Source of the DNA: Streptomyces sp. SDr-06
GTDB lineage: Bacteria; Actinomycetota; Actinomycetes; Streptomycetales; Streptomycetaceae
Direction of reading: 5' to 3'
Length of the DNA stretch: 64,000 nt
Assembly: GCF_003324565.1 (NCBI RefSeq)
Contig: NZ_QOLA01000008.1
Span: 1 to 64,000, forward strand
Shown here: piece after piece, positions 55,221 through 63,934 of the stretch
Layout of the letters: each line of letters begins with the position of its first letter
Position numbering within the stretch: the first letter of the stretch is position 1
Position numbers and translations under genes: made by a program
The notes under the pieces: generated by a model
What the model was told of the DNA's origin: nothing
The model's database searches: none
The model's input: the letters and a program-made list of their open reading frames with translations, nothing else

Positions 55221-56270
55221 ATGACCACCGACGCACGACCCCCGGGCACTCCCCAACTGCCGCCGCCCGCCGAGGAACCCGAGTCCGGCGAGAGCCCCGC
55301 ACCGGCGCCCGCCCCCGAGGGGCCCGCGAGCCGCCTGCGCTCCGCGCTCGACCTCATCGACCCGGGCCCGGTCCTCCCGAACACCCCCATACCGCCCAGA
55401 GCTTCGCCCGCGCCGCCGCCCCCCGCGATACCCCCGCTGCCGGCCGCCCCGCCCAAGCCGCTGCTCCCCCCGGAACCGCTGTCCGACGAGCCCGGCCCGC
55501 TGCGGCCGGTGCCCGCGCGGCGACCCGGCGTGGTGGCCGCGGCCGCCGCCTGCGTGGTCCTGGGCGCCGGGCTCATCGGCGGAGCCGCCGCGGGCACCTG
55601 GCTGGGCGACGGCTCCGGCGGTCCCGCCACCGGCGGCAACTACACCGCCGCCCGCGGCCTGTGGCACAGCGTGCCGGTCGACACCCTCTTCCCGCGCACC
55701 ATCCGGGGCACCGGCGCGGGCCCCGGCGGCGCCGACCGCGAATGGACCCGCATCGGGGTCGCCCCGGACGGCGACTGCGCCGGCGCCCTCGACCCGCTGC
55801 TCCTCAAGGTCCTCGAACCCGTCGGCTGCGCCCGCATGGTGCGCGCCACCTACACGGACGCGACCGCCAGCAGCGTGACCACCGTCGGGCTGGTCTTCAC
55901 CCAGGCCGAACCCGCCGCGATGAGCGCCCTGGCGAACCGGTTCTCCAGCGAGAAGCTCGCCGACCGCCCCGATCTGCTGCCGCGCACCTACCCGGTCAAG
56001 GGCACCGAGGCCGCCGGGTTCGGCGACCGGCAGCGCGCGAGCTGGACGGTGCGGGTCCTCACCGACGCGCCCGTCATCGTCACCGCGGTCTCCGGCTTCG
56101 CCGACGGCCGCCCGGTCGCCACCCCCCAGCCCGCCGAACAGGCCACGGCCGACGGGGCGAGCGGGCCGGTGGCCGAGGCGGGCCTGGGCCACGACGCCAA
56201 GGGCATCGCCGACAACGTCGAACGCGGCCTGCGCAAGAGGGCCGCCGCGAGCCCGGAGCCCGCCCCATGA
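55221..56270 (+). CDS. Proline-rich single-pass membrane protein, partner of a mycosin-like protease
   Basis: 349 residues. The cytosolic N-terminal ~100 residues are extremely rich in Pro/Ala (PPAEEPESGESPAPAPAP). One membrane helix follows at about 103-130 (VVAAAAACVVLGAGLIGGAAAG), then an extracellular domain of about 200 residues with two Cys (residues near 190 and 207). I do not recognise a named domain. The stop overlaps the ATG of the subtilase gene (ATGA), so both are translated together. ATG 55221 is preceded by AGGGGGG. A scaffold or substrate for the protease is the simplest inference. Confidence 0.75.
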   Translation: MTTDARPPGTPQLPPPAEEPESGESPAPAPAPEGPASRLRSALDLIDPGPVLPNTPIPPRASPAPPPPAIPPLPAAPPKPLLPPEPLSDEPGPLRPVPARRPGVVAAAAACVVLGAGLIGGAAAGTWLGDGSGGPATGGNYTAARGLWHSVPVDTLFPRTIRGTGAGPGGADREWTRIGVAPDGDCAGALDPLLLKVLEPVGCARMVRATYTDATASSVTTVGLVFTQAEPAAMSALANRFSSEKLADRPDLLPRTYPVKGTEAAGFGDRQRASWTVRVLTDAPVIVTAVSGFADGRPVATPQPAEQATADGASGPVAEAGLGHDAKGIADNVERGLRKRAAASPEPAP

Positions 56271-57490
56271 CCCAGCCACTCGTGAACGAGCCGCCCGTGA
56301 CCCGGCCGCGGCGCCGGCCGCGCAGCGCCGGGGCCCTCGCGGCGGCCGCGGCGCTCACCCTGCTCCTGTCCGCCGCCCCGGCCCACGCCGACGGCATCCG
56401 CGACCGCCAGTGGGAGCTGGGCGCGATGCACACCCAGCAGGCGTGGCGTACGACCAAGGGCAAGGGCATCACGGTCGCCGTCCTGGACACCGGCGTCGAC
56501 GGCAGCCACCCCGACCTCGCCGGGCAGGTGCTGCCCGGCGACGACCTCATCGGCTTCGGGGCCGGCCAGGGCAGCCGTGACTGGGCCCGGCACGGCACCG
56601 CCATGGCCGGCATCATCGCGGGCCACGGCCACGGCGCCGGAGACCAGTCCGGGGTGCTCGGCATCGCGCCCGAAGCCAAGATCCTTCCGGTGCGGGTCAT
56701 CCTGGAGTCCACCGACCCGGCCCGCAAGCAGGCCCGCGAGACGAAGGGCGGCGCACTGGCCGCGGGCATCCGCTGGGCCGCCGACAACGGCGCCGACGTC
56801 ATCAACCTCTCGCTCGGCGACGACAGCGCCTCCGCCCACCCCGAACCCGCCGAGGACGCGGCCATCCAGTACGCGCTCGGCAAGGGCGCCGCCGTCGTGG
56901 CCTCCGCGGGCAACGGCGGCGACCAGGGCGACCACATCTCCTACCCGGCCGCCTACCCCGGCGTCATCGCGGTGGCCGCGGTCGACAAGAACGGCACCCA
57001 CGCCTCCTTCTCGACCCGCCGCTGGTACGCCACCGTCAGCGCCCCCGGGGTGGATGTCGTCATAGCGGACCCGGACCGCAAGTACTACGAGGGCTGGGGC
57101 ACCAGCGCCGCCTCCGCGTTCGTCTCGGGCGCCGTCGCCCTCATCCGGTCCGCGAACCCCGGTCTCACCCCGGCGCAGATCAAGAAGGTGCTCGCGAGCA
57201 CCGCGCGCGACGTCCCCGAGGGCGGCCGCGACGACGCGCGGGGCTACGGCATGATCGACCCGGCCGCGGCCCTCACCGCCGCCGCCGCTCTCAAGCCCGG
57301 GGGCCTGCGCTCGGAGTCCGCGGCGTACGGCAGTACCTACTTCGGCGGCGGCCCCGACGCCCCCGTCGCCTCCGACGACCCGGCGAACTGGCTGGCCCCC
57401 CTCGCCGCGGGCGGCGGCGTCCTGCTCCTCGCCACCGGCGTGGCGCTCTGGCGCTCCACCCGCGTCAGGACCCCGCCCGACTGGCGCTGA
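56267..57490 (+). CDS. Mycosin-like subtilisin (S8) membrane-anchored serine protease
   Basis: 407 residues. A signal peptide ends near AHADG (residue 42). The catalytic triad is D74 in VLDTGVDGSHPDL, H109 in ARHGTAMAGI and S280 in GWGTSAAS; the oxyanion Asn is N216 in SAGNGG. The Pro usually found after GTSxAA is a Ser (SAASAF). One C-terminal membrane helix (about 375-397) precedes a short RVRTPPDWR tail, the layout of mycosins (MycP) from type VII secretion. No EccC or WXG100 gene is in the window. It overlaps the upstream membrane protein gene by four bases. Confidence 0.9.
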   Translation: MTQPLVNEPPVTRPRRRPRSAGALAAAAALTLLLSAAPAHADGIRDRQWELGAMHTQQAWRTTKGKGITVAVLDTGVDGSHPDLAGQVLPGDDLIGFGAGQGSRDWARHGTAMAGIIAGHGHGAGDQSGVLGIAPEAKILPVRVILESTDPARKQARETKGGALAAGIRWAADNGADVINLSLGDDSASAHPEPAEDAAIQYALGKGAAVVASAGNGGDQGDHISYPAAYPGVIAVAAVDKNGTHASFSTRRWYATVSAPGVDVVIADPDRKYYEGWGTSAASAFVSGAVALIRSANPGLTPAQIKKVLASTARDVPEGGRDDARGYGMIDPAAALTAAAALKPGGLRSESAAYGSTYFGGGPDAPVASDDPANWLAPLAAGGGVLLLATGVALWRSTRVRTPPDWR

Positions 57491-57548
57491 GCGCGCTCCT
57501 CACCCGGCCCGCGGCAAGACCGCGGGAAGGCCCGGATAGGCTCGTGAC

Positions 57549-58277
57549 GTGGCGCTCAAGAACATTCCGGATTCCGGCTTCTCCGACGACGACGGCACGG
57601 CCGCCCCCGAACTGACCGAGGCGCTGGCCGCCTGGGCGAAGGACAGATCGGCCGAACCGCGCGTGCTCGCCGCGCTGAGCACGGCCCGGCTGCTCGTCCC
57701 CGTGGTCGCGATGCTCGGCGAGAGCGAGATCGACGGGAACGGCCTCAAGCGCGAGAAGACCAGCGACATGGCCGTCCCCACCCTCAAGGCGGGCGACCGC
57801 ACGGCGCTGCCCGCGTTCACCTCCACCGAGGCGCTCGCCCTCTGGGACCCGGCGGCCCGGCCGGTCGCCGTACCGCTGCACCAGGCCCTCGCCGCCGCGG
57901 TGCACGAGAAGGCGGACACGGTGGTCATCGACCTCGCGGGCCCGGTCGCCTACGAGCTGAAGGGCGCGGCGCTGCTGGCCCTCGCGGAGGGACGCGCGAG
58001 CGCCGACCCGCTCGCGGACCCGTCGGTGACCGAGGCGGTGCGCGCGGCGGTGGCCGCCGTTCCCTCGGTGCTGCGGGCCCACCTCGGCCCCGGCCGGGCC
58101 GACGGGACGCTCGCCCTGGTCCTCGCCGACGGGGTGGTGCCCGCCGACGCGGCCCGCGAGGTGGCCGAGCTGATCGCCGCGGACGAGACCCTGCGGGCCC
58201 GCCTCGTACGCGGCCTCGACCTCGCCGTGCTGCCGTCCGGGGCCCCACAGCCGAACGAGCCGCTCTTCACCCGCTGA
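57549..58277 (+). CDS. SseB-family protein
   Basis: 242 residues, cytosolic. The SseB N-terminal domain is seen in VLAALSTARLLVPVVAMLGE and MAVPTLKAGDRTALPAFTSTEALALWDP. The role of SseB proteins in actinobacteria is not known (the name comes from serine metabolism in enterobacteria). TAGGCT at 57537-57542 is six bases from the GTG start with no Shine-Dalgarno, so leaderless translation is likely. It follows the protease gene by 58 bases. Confidence 0.88.
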   Translation: MALKNIPDSGFSDDDGTAAPELTEALAAWAKDRSAEPRVLAALSTARLLVPVVAMLGESEIDGNGLKREKTSDMAVPTLKAGDRTALPAFTSTEALALWDPAARPVAVPLHQALAAAVHEKADTVVIDLAGPVAYELKGAALLALAEGRASADPLADPSVTEAVRAAVAAVPSVLRAHLGPGRADGTLALVLADGVVPADAAREVAELIAADETLRARLVRGLDLAVLPSGAPQPNEPLFTR

Positions 58278-58316
58278 GGGGGAGGAGCGGCTCGGCCGTT
58301 CGGTCGGTGGCGGGGC

Positions 58317-58676
58317 TCAGCCGAAGACGGCGCCCGTGTACTTCTCGCCCGGGCCCTGGCCCGGCTCGTCCGGCACGATCGACGCCTCGCGGAAGGCCAG
58401 CTGGAGCGACTTGAGGCCGTCGCGCAGCGGCGCGGCGTGGAAGGACGAGATCTCGGTGGCCCCGGCGTCGAGCAGGCCGGCCAGGGCGTGCACCAGCTTG
58501 CGGGCCTCGTCGAGGTCCTTGTACTGGTCGCCCTCCTCGGTCAGCCCGAGCTTCACGGCGGCGGCGCTCATCAGGTTCACGGCGACCGTCACGATCACCT
58601 CGACCGCCGGGACCTCCGCGATGTCGCGGGCCATGGTGTCGAAGTCTGCGGGCTCAAGGGGGGGCGTCTCACTCAT
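58317..58676 (-). CDS. DUF1844 domain protein
   Basis: 119 residues, cytosolic. FDTMARDIAEVPAVEVIVTVAVNLMSAAAVKLGL is the core of DUF1844 (part shown), followed by LDEARKLVHALAGLL. The family has no assigned function and is widespread in actinobacteria next to infC, as here. ATG 58676 is chosen by homology; the upstream extension is not conserved-looking. It diverges from infC, and 372 bases lie between the two start codons, mostly the infC leader. Confidence 0.85.
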   Translation of the reverse strand: MSETPPLEPADFDTMARDIAEVPAVEVIVTVAVNLMSAAAVKLGLTEEGDQYKDLDEARKLVHALAGLLDAGATEISSFHAAPLRDGLKSLQLAFREASIVPDEPGQGPGEKYTGAVFG

Positions 58677-58747
58677 GCCCACACGATATGCGGTGTCCGC
58701 CGCGCCTCTTCCCGCGCCTTCGATTAGCCCCTCTGTCCGGATGCTGC

Positions 58748-59048
58748 TAACCTTGTGTAACGACCGGCCAGGCACGTGTGCCCGGCCCACAAGTGGAGGC
58801 TCCGATCTCCCACCCGGCCATCCTCAGGGGCGGCGGGTCATCCGGTCAGGTGGCCACCATCGTTCCGTACGGACGATGGAGCCGCCCGATGTGCGCCCCG
58901 CGGTAGACCGCGGCGGTGTTCCGGTTTTCTTGGAGCCCCGCCTGTGTCCGTCCGGGGCATTTTTTGTGCCTCGTGGCGGTTGGTCACGTCAACAGTGACG
59001 TACGCGGCTGTCTGCCAGACAGTCGTGTGGTGCTACCGAGGAGGATCC
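58748..59048 (+). ncRNA. Structured infC leader with U-tract attenuator
   Basis: TTAGCC (58724-58729) and TAACCT (58748-58753), 18 bases apart, are a candidate promoter. The leader has hairpins at 58766-58787, 58857-58879 and 58898-58913 and then a short GCCCCG/CGGGGC stem (58935-58940 with 58953-58958) followed directly by ATTTTTTG (58959-58966). Such a U-run is rare in this GC-rich genome and marks an intrinsic terminator about 83 bases before the start codon. An identical GCCCCG at 58895-58900 could pair with the same right arm instead, giving an antiterminator. Attenuation of infC is established in other bacteria; here it is inferred. Confidence 0.6.
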
Positions 59049-59717
59049 ATCAGCGCCGAGCCCCGCATCAACGACCGGATTCGCGTTCCCGAGGTGCGAC
59101 TTGTCGGCCCCAGCGGCGAGCAGGTCGGAATCGTTCCGCTTGCCAAGGCCCTGGAGCTCGCCCAGGAGTACGACCTCGACCTGGTCGAGGTCGCGGCGAC
59201 CGCCCGTCCGCCCGTGTGCAAGCTCATGGACTACGGGAAGTTCAAGTACGAGTCGGCCATGAAGGCCCGTGAGGCGCGCAAGAACCAGGCGCACACGGTC
59301 ATCAAGGAGATGAAGCTCCGGCCGAAGATCGACCCGCACGACTATGACACCAAGAAGGGTCACGTCGTCCGGTTCCTCAAGCAGGGCGACAAGGTCAAGA
59401 TCACGATCATGTTCCGTGGTCGCGAGCAGTCCCGGCCGGAACTCGGCTACCGGCTGCTCCAGCGCCTCGCTTCGGACGTGGAGGAGCTCGGCTTCGTCGA
59501 GTCCAGCCCGAAGCAGGACGGCCGAAACATGATCATGGTTCTCGGTCCGCACAAGAAGAAGACCGAGGCGATGGCCGAAGCCCGTGAGGCCCAGGCGGCC
59601 CGCAAGGCGGAGCGCCAGGGTCAGTCGGCTCAGACGGAGGAGTCCGCTCAGGACGAGACCGTCGCCGAGGCGCCCGTCGCCGAGGCAGCGCCGGCCGAGG
59701 AACCCGCCGAGGCCTGA
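59049..59717 (+). CDS. infC: Translation initiation factor IF-3
   Basis: 222 residues. Both IF-3 domains are complete: the N-domain INDRIRVPEVRLVG and the C-domain with KMRPK-like KLRPKIDPHDYDTKKGHVVRF and RGREQSRPELG. The tail after residue 180 is a long Ala/Glu-rich extension common in actinobacteria. The start is ATC at 59049, five bases after GAGGAGG (59038-59044); no ATG, GTG or TTG is possible in a sensible place. IF-3 itself rejects non-AUG starts, so the rare codon gives autoregulation. It heads the infC-rpmI-rplT operon. Confidence 0.93.
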   Translation: MSAEPRINDRIRVPEVRLVGPSGEQVGIVPLAKALELAQEYDLDLVEVAATARPPVCKLMDYGKFKYESAMKAREARKNQAHTVIKEMKLRPKIDPHDYDTKKGHVVRFLKQGDKVKITIMFRGREQSRPELGYRLLQRLASDVEELGFVESSPKQDGRNMIMVLGPHKKKTEAMAEAREAQAARKAERQGQSAQTEESAQDETVAEAPVAEAAPAEEPAEA

Positions 59718-59759
59718 TTCCGGGACAGCCCGTTCCGGATATCAACCGATACATATGAC

Positions 59760-59794
59760 GCTCCCGAGCGCCGGTCCCCGGACCGGCTGGGAGC
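59760..59794 (+). promoter_or_regulatory. Intercistronic hairpin infC/rpmI
   Basis: GCTCCC (59760-59765) pairs with GGGAGC (59789-59794), enclosing a perfect CCGGTCC/GGACCGG stem (59771-59777 with 59780-59786). It lies before the rpmI ribosome site GAGGAG and may control messenger processing or translation. Confidence 0.5.
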
Positions 59795-59820
59795 GCCACT
59801 GACGAGGAGATAACGGCGCT

Positions 59821-60015
59821 ATGCCGAAGAACAAGTCGCACAGCGGTGCCAGCAAGCGCTTCAAGATCACCGGCTCCGGCAAGGTGCTCCGTGAGCGCGC
59901 CGGCAAGCGCCACCTGCTCGAGCACAAGTCGTCCAAGCTGACGCGTCGCCTCACCGGCAACGCCGAGATGGCCCCGGGCGACGCCAAGAAGATCAAGAAG
60001 CTTCTCGGCAAGTGA
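59821..60015 (+). CDS. rpmI: 50S ribosomal protein bL35
   Basis: 64 residues. The very basic sequence MPKNKSHSGASKRFKITGSG with KVLRERAGKRHLLEHKS is that of bL35. It sits in the usual infC-rpmI-rplT operon, 103 bases after infC. GAGGAGAT precedes the ATG. Confidence 0.98.
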   Translation: MPKNKSHSGASKRFKITGSGKVLRERAGKRHLLEHKSSKLTRRLTGNAEMAPGDAKKIKKLLGK

Positions 60016-60050
60016 CGTTCCTCCGCCTCCGGTCCCCGGAGGCGGAACGT
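60015..60050 (+). promoter_or_regulatory. Intercistronic hairpin rpmI/rplT
   Basis: CCGCCTCCGG (60023-60032) pairs with CCGGAGGCGG (60036-60045) and an outer ACGTT/AACGT extends it past a three-base bulge. It begins at the last base of rpmI. Confidence 0.5.
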
Positions 60051-60119
60051 CGAGACCGGGACCTATTCGATTTCGGGCCGTGTGAGTCCAACCACGGCCC
60101 CGCTACAAGGAGTTAACAA

Positions 60120-60506
60120 GTGGCACGCGTCAAGCGGGCAGTCAACGCCCACAAGAAGCGCCGGGCAATTCTCGAGGCGGCCTCCGGCTACCGCGGTCAG
60201 CGTTCGCGCCTGTACCGCAAGGCCAAGGAGCAGGTCACCCACTCGCTGGTCTACAACTACAACGACCGCAAGAAGCGCAAGGGCGACTTCCGTCAGCTGT
60301 GGATCCAGCGCATCAACGCCGCTGCCCGCCAGAACGGCATGACGTACAACCGCCTCATCCAGGGTCTGAAGGCCGCCAACATCGAGGTGGACCGCAAGAT
60401 CCTGGCCGAGCTCGCGGTCAACGACGCCAACGCGTTCGCCGCGCTCGTCGAGGTGGCCCAGAAGGCCCTCCCGAGCGACGTCAACGCCCCGAAGGCCGCC
60501 GCCTGA
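60120..60506 (+). CDS. rplT: 50S ribosomal protein bL20
   Basis: 128 residues, start GTG after AAGGAG. ARVKRAVNAHKKRRAILEAA and GYRGQRSRLYRKAKEQV form the long basic N-terminal helix, and the C-terminal domain includes WIQRINAAARQNGMTYNRLI. It is an early assembly protein of the 50S subunit and in other bacteria a repressor of its own operon. A terminator follows. Confidence 0.98.
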   Translation: MARVKRAVNAHKKRRAILEAASGYRGQRSRLYRKAKEQVTHSLVYNYNDRKKRKGDFRQLWIQRINAAARQNGMTYNRLIQGLKAANIEVDRKILAELAVNDANAFAALVEVAQKALPSDVNAPKAAA

Positions 60507-60532
60507 TCAGGCGCCCTTTGCTGGCATTGCCC

Positions 60533-60561
60533 GGACCCGCAGGCCTTCCGCCTGCGGGTCC
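60533..60561. terminator. Terminator after rplT
   Basis: A perfect 12-base-pair stem (60533-60544 with 60550-60561) with loop CTTCC begins 27 bases after the stop. Confidence 0.8.
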
Positions 60562-60631
60562 GCTGCGTTCCCCCCTCGCCGCTTCCCGGCCGCGACATCC
60601 GCACCCCGTACGAAATGAGAGCCGCCGACCC

Positions 60632-61486
60632 ATGGGCACCCCCGAGCTGATCTCCCCGCGTTCTCCGCGCGTCGCCGCCGCCCGCCGGCTCGCCCGGCGC
60701 AACTTCCGGGGCAAGGAACGCCGGTTCATCGCCGAGGGGCCCCAGGCCGTGCGCGAGGCCGTCGAGCACCGCAGCGACGGCGAGCCCACCCTGATCGAGC
60801 TGTTCACCACCGTCGAGGCCGCCGAGCGCTACGCCGACATCGTGGCCGCCGCCCTCGACGCCGGAGCCCGCGTCCACTACGCCGACGACGAGGTGCTGGC
60901 CGAGGTCTCCCAGACCGTCACGCCGCAGGGCCTGGTCGGGGTCTGCCGCTTCCTGGACTCCCCGTTCGAGGAGATCCTCCGGGCGAAGCCCCAGCTGGTC
61001 GCCGTGCTCGCGCACGTCCGCGACCCCGGGAACGCCGGCACCGTACTGCGCTGCGCGGACGCCGCGGGCGCCGACGCGGTCGTCCTCACCGACGCCTCCG
61101 TCGACCTCTACAACCCCAAGTCGGTGCGGGCGTCGGTCGGTTCGCTCTTCCACCTGCCGGTCGCGGTGGGCGTCCCCGTCGAGCAGGCCGTCCAGGGCCT
61201 GCGGGACGCGGGCGTACGCATCCTGGCGGCCGACGGAGCGGGCGAGGACGACCTCGACGCGGAGCTTGACGCGGGGACCATGGGCGGGCCCACCGCGTGG
61301 ATCTTCGGCAACGAGGCTTGGGGGCTGCCCGACGAGACCCGCGCACTCGCGGACGCCGTGGTGCGCGTGCCCATCCACGGCAAGGCCGAAAGCCTCAACC
61401 TCGCCACCGCCGCGGCCGTGTGCCTCTACGCCTCCGCTCGTGCGCAGCGTGCTGCCGGAGGGTGCCGTTCCGTCACCTCGTACTAG
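60632..61486 (+). CDS. SpoU (TrmH)-family rRNA 2'-O-methyltransferase
   Basis: 284 residues. An N-terminal substrate-binding domain (RRLARRNFRGKERRFIAEGPQAVREA) precedes the SPOUT domain. The three SpoU motifs are RDPGNAGTVLRCADAAGADAV, IFGNEAWGLPDE and KAESLNLATAAAVCLY, giving the knotted AdoMet site. Members methylate 2'-OH of 23S rRNA or tRNA; the thiostrepton-resistance methylase is a relative, but the exact site is not clear. ATG 60632 follows GAGAGCCG. It is next to the ribosomal protein operon. Confidence 0.92.
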   Translation: MGTPELISPRSPRVAAARRLARRNFRGKERRFIAEGPQAVREAVEHRSDGEPTLIELFTTVEAAERYADIVAAALDAGARVHYADDEVLAEVSQTVTPQGLVGVCRFLDSPFEEILRAKPQLVAVLAHVRDPGNAGTVLRCADAAGADAVVLTDASVDLYNPKSVRASVGSLFHLPVAVGVPVEQAVQGLRDAGVRILAADGAGEDDLDAELDAGTMGGPTAWIFGNEAWGLPDETRALADAVVRVPIHGKAESLNLATAAAVCLYASARAQRAAGGCRSVTSY

Positions 61487-61540
61487 TAGTGTTGCGGGCT
61501 CGGGGGCCCACTCAGCGCTTCGGAGAGGTGGGATACGGGG

Positions 61541-62665
61541 ATGGCTGTCGGCATGAGCAGCATCGGCAACAGCACCGCGCTGTGTCCGTCCGGCCGTCCT
61601 GACGTCCTCGGCTTCGACCCCGACGACCTGCCCGACGGCATCGTGGTCGCCGACGACAAGGGACAGGTGATCTGCTTCAACGCCGCCGCCGTACGGATCA
61701 CGGCGGTGGCCAAGCACGAGGCACTCGGCTTTCCGCTGGAGCGGGCGCTGCCCCTTGAGGACCTCAAGGGCCGCCGCTGGTGGCAGCTCACCGACCCGTA
61801 CGGCGGCCTCGCCATCCGCGTCGGCCAGCCCGAACGCAATCTGCTGCTGCCCGGCGGACGCGAGGTGCTGGTCTCCGCGCGGTACGTGCGCGAGCACCCG
61901 ACCGGGCCCGTGCGCCGGGTCGTGGTCAGCCTGCGCTCCACCGAGGCCCGGCGGCGTACCGAGCGCTCGCACGCCGAGCTCATCGCCACCGTCGCGCACG
62001 AGCTGCGCTCGCCGCTGACCTCCGTGAAGGGCTTCACCGCGACGCTGCTCGCCAAGTGGGAGCGCTTCACCGACGACCAGAAGCGGCTCATGCTGGAGAC
62101 CGTCGACGCCGACGCCAACCGCGTCACGCGGCTCATCGCCGAACTCCTCGACATCTCGCGCATCGACTCGGGCCGTCTCGAAGTGCGCCGCCAGCCCGTC
62201 GACATCCCGGCCGCCGTCGGCCGCCACCTCCAGGCCCACGTCGCCTCCGGGCAGTCCCCGGACCGCTTCCTGGTCCGCATCCAGCGGCCCCTGCCCGATC
62301 TGTGGGCGGATCCGGACAAGATCGACCAAGTCCTGGGCAACCTGCTGGAAAACGCGGTGCGCCACGGCGAGGGAACCGTCACCATCGAGGTGGCACCAGC
62401 ACCCGTCCGCATCGACGAGCACGACGAGAAGGGAACGGCGGTCACCGTGAGCGACGAAGGCCCCGGCATCCCCGAGGAGTCGATGGGCCGTGTCTTCACC
62501 CGCTTCTGGCGGGGGAGCAAGCGCGGCGGTACCGGGCTCGGCCTGTACATCGTCAAGGGCATCGTCGAGGCGCACGGCGGCACCATCACGGTCGGACGCG
62601 GTCCCGGCGGCGGCGCGCAGTTCCGATTTATCCTGCCCGTCGGCGCTCCGGCGTATCTCCAGTAG
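61541..62665 (+). CDS. Soluble PAS-containing histidine kinase (orphan)
   Basis: 374 residues without membrane helices. A PAS domain (about 28-130; LPDGIVVADDKGQVICFNAAAVRIT) precedes HisKA with H153 in VAHELRSPLTSVKGF and a HATPase domain with LGNLLENAVRHGEGT, DEGPGIPEE and the G box GGTGLGLYIVKGIVEAHGG. No response regulator gene is adjacent. ATG 61541 is used; ATG 61553 is an alternative. A cytosolic signal (redox, ligand) via PAS is inferred. Confidence 0.93.
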   Translation: MAVGMSSIGNSTALCPSGRPDVLGFDPDDLPDGIVVADDKGQVICFNAAAVRITAVAKHEALGFPLERALPLEDLKGRRWWQLTDPYGGLAIRVGQPERNLLLPGGREVLVSARYVREHPTGPVRRVVVSLRSTEARRRTERSHAELIATVAHELRSPLTSVKGFTATLLAKWERFTDDQKRLMLETVDADANRVTRLIAELLDISRIDSGRLEVRRQPVDIPAAVGRHLQAHVASGQSPDRFLVRIQRPLPDLWADPDKIDQVLGNLLENAVRHGEGTVTIEVAPAPVRIDEHDEKGTAVTVSDEGPGIPEESMGRVFTRFWRGSKRGGTGLGLYIVKGIVEAHGGTITVGRGPGGGAQFRFILPVGAPAYLQ

Positions 62666-62812
62666 ATCGCCCCCCGAGCCGCCCACGGGCGCAACCGCAT
62701 TCCCCCACCCCGTTAGACTCGACCTTTGGCGCGTTTGTGTCCGCGCGCTATCGCGGTATCGCTTCGCGGTCGCGGGGACCCCCAGCCAAGACAATCGGAA
62801 GCACGGGAAGAG

Positions 62813-63934
62813 ATGTCGGCACCCAATAAGTCGTACGACCCTGTCGAGGTCGAGGCGCTGAAACCGGAAGAGATCGAGCGCATGCGGGACGAGGCGCTCG
62901 CCGCCTTCGCCGCCGCGGGCGACCTCGACGCGCTCGCCCAGGCGAAGACCGCGCACACCGGAGGCACCTCGCCCCTCTCGCTCGCCAACCGCGAGATCGG
63001 CGCGCTGCCGCCGCAGGCCAAGGCCGCGGCCGGAAAGCTCGTGGGCATGGCCCGCGGCGCCGTGAACAGGGCCCTGGCCGCCCGCCAGGCCGAGCTGGAG
63101 GACGAGCGGGACGCCCGGGTCCTGGTCGAGGAGGCGGTGGACGTCACGCTGCCCCACGACCGCGTGCCGGCCGGCGCCCGCCACCCGCTGACCACGCTCT
63201 CGGAGCGCATCGAGGACGTCTTCGTGGCCATGGGCTACGAGGTCGCCGAGGGCCCCGAGGCCGAGGCCGAGTGGTTCACCTTCGACGCGCTCAACATCGG
63301 CCCGGACCACCCGGCCCGCTCCGAGCACGACACGTTCTTCGTGCAGGGCGCCGAGGGCGCCGCCAGCTCCGGCGTCGTGCTGCGCACCCACACCTCGCCC
63401 GTGCAGATCCGCTCGATGCTCGACCGCGAGCCCCCGCTGTACGTGATCTGCCCCGGCCGGGTGTACCGCACCGACGAGCTGGACGCCACGCACAGCCCGG
63501 TCTTCCGCCAGGTCGAGCTGCTCGCCGTGGACGAGGGCCTGACCATGGCCGATCTGAAGGGCACCCTGGACCACATGGTCAAGGCGCTGTTCGGCGAGGG
63601 CATCGAGACCCGGCTGCGGCCGAACTTCTTCCCGTTCACCGAGCCGTCCGCCGAGATGGACATGGTCTGCTACGTCTGCCGGGGCGAGTCCGTCGGCAAC
63701 CCGGACCGGCCCTGCCGCACCTGCTCCAGCGAGGGCTGGATCGAGCTCGGCGGCTGCGGCATGGTCAACCCGAAGGTGCTCACCGCCTGCGGCGTGGACC
63801 CCGAGAAGTACAGCGGATTCGCCTTCGGCTTCGGCATCGAACGCATGCTGATGTTCCGCCACAACGTTGAAGACATGCGAGACATGGTCGAGGGTGACGT
63901 CCGGTTCACCCGGCCGTTCGGGATGGAGATCTGA
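62813..63934 (+). CDS. pheS: Phenylalanyl-tRNA synthetase alpha subunit
   Basis: 373 residues. An N-terminal coiled coil (about 15-100) is followed by the class II catalytic core: motif 1 [19 protein letters not shown], motif 2 [13 protein letters not shown] and motif 3 [16 protein letters not shown]. Four cysteines in CYVCRGES and CRTCSSEGW form an insertion typical of actinobacteria. The stop overlaps pheT (TGATG). TAGACT (62714-62719) may be the -10 box. The leader has no Phe-rich peptide or T-box that I can find. Confidence 0.97.

Noticed and set aside
55221..57490. Type VII secretion locus
   Set aside because: Only a mycosin-like protease is present; no EccC-type FtsK/SpoIIIE ATPase, EccD or WXG100 gene is nearby.
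62666..62812. Phenylalanine leader peptide or T-box controlling pheST
   Set aside because: The frames in this interval contain no run of Phe codons and I find no T-box sequence or terminator/antiterminator pair.
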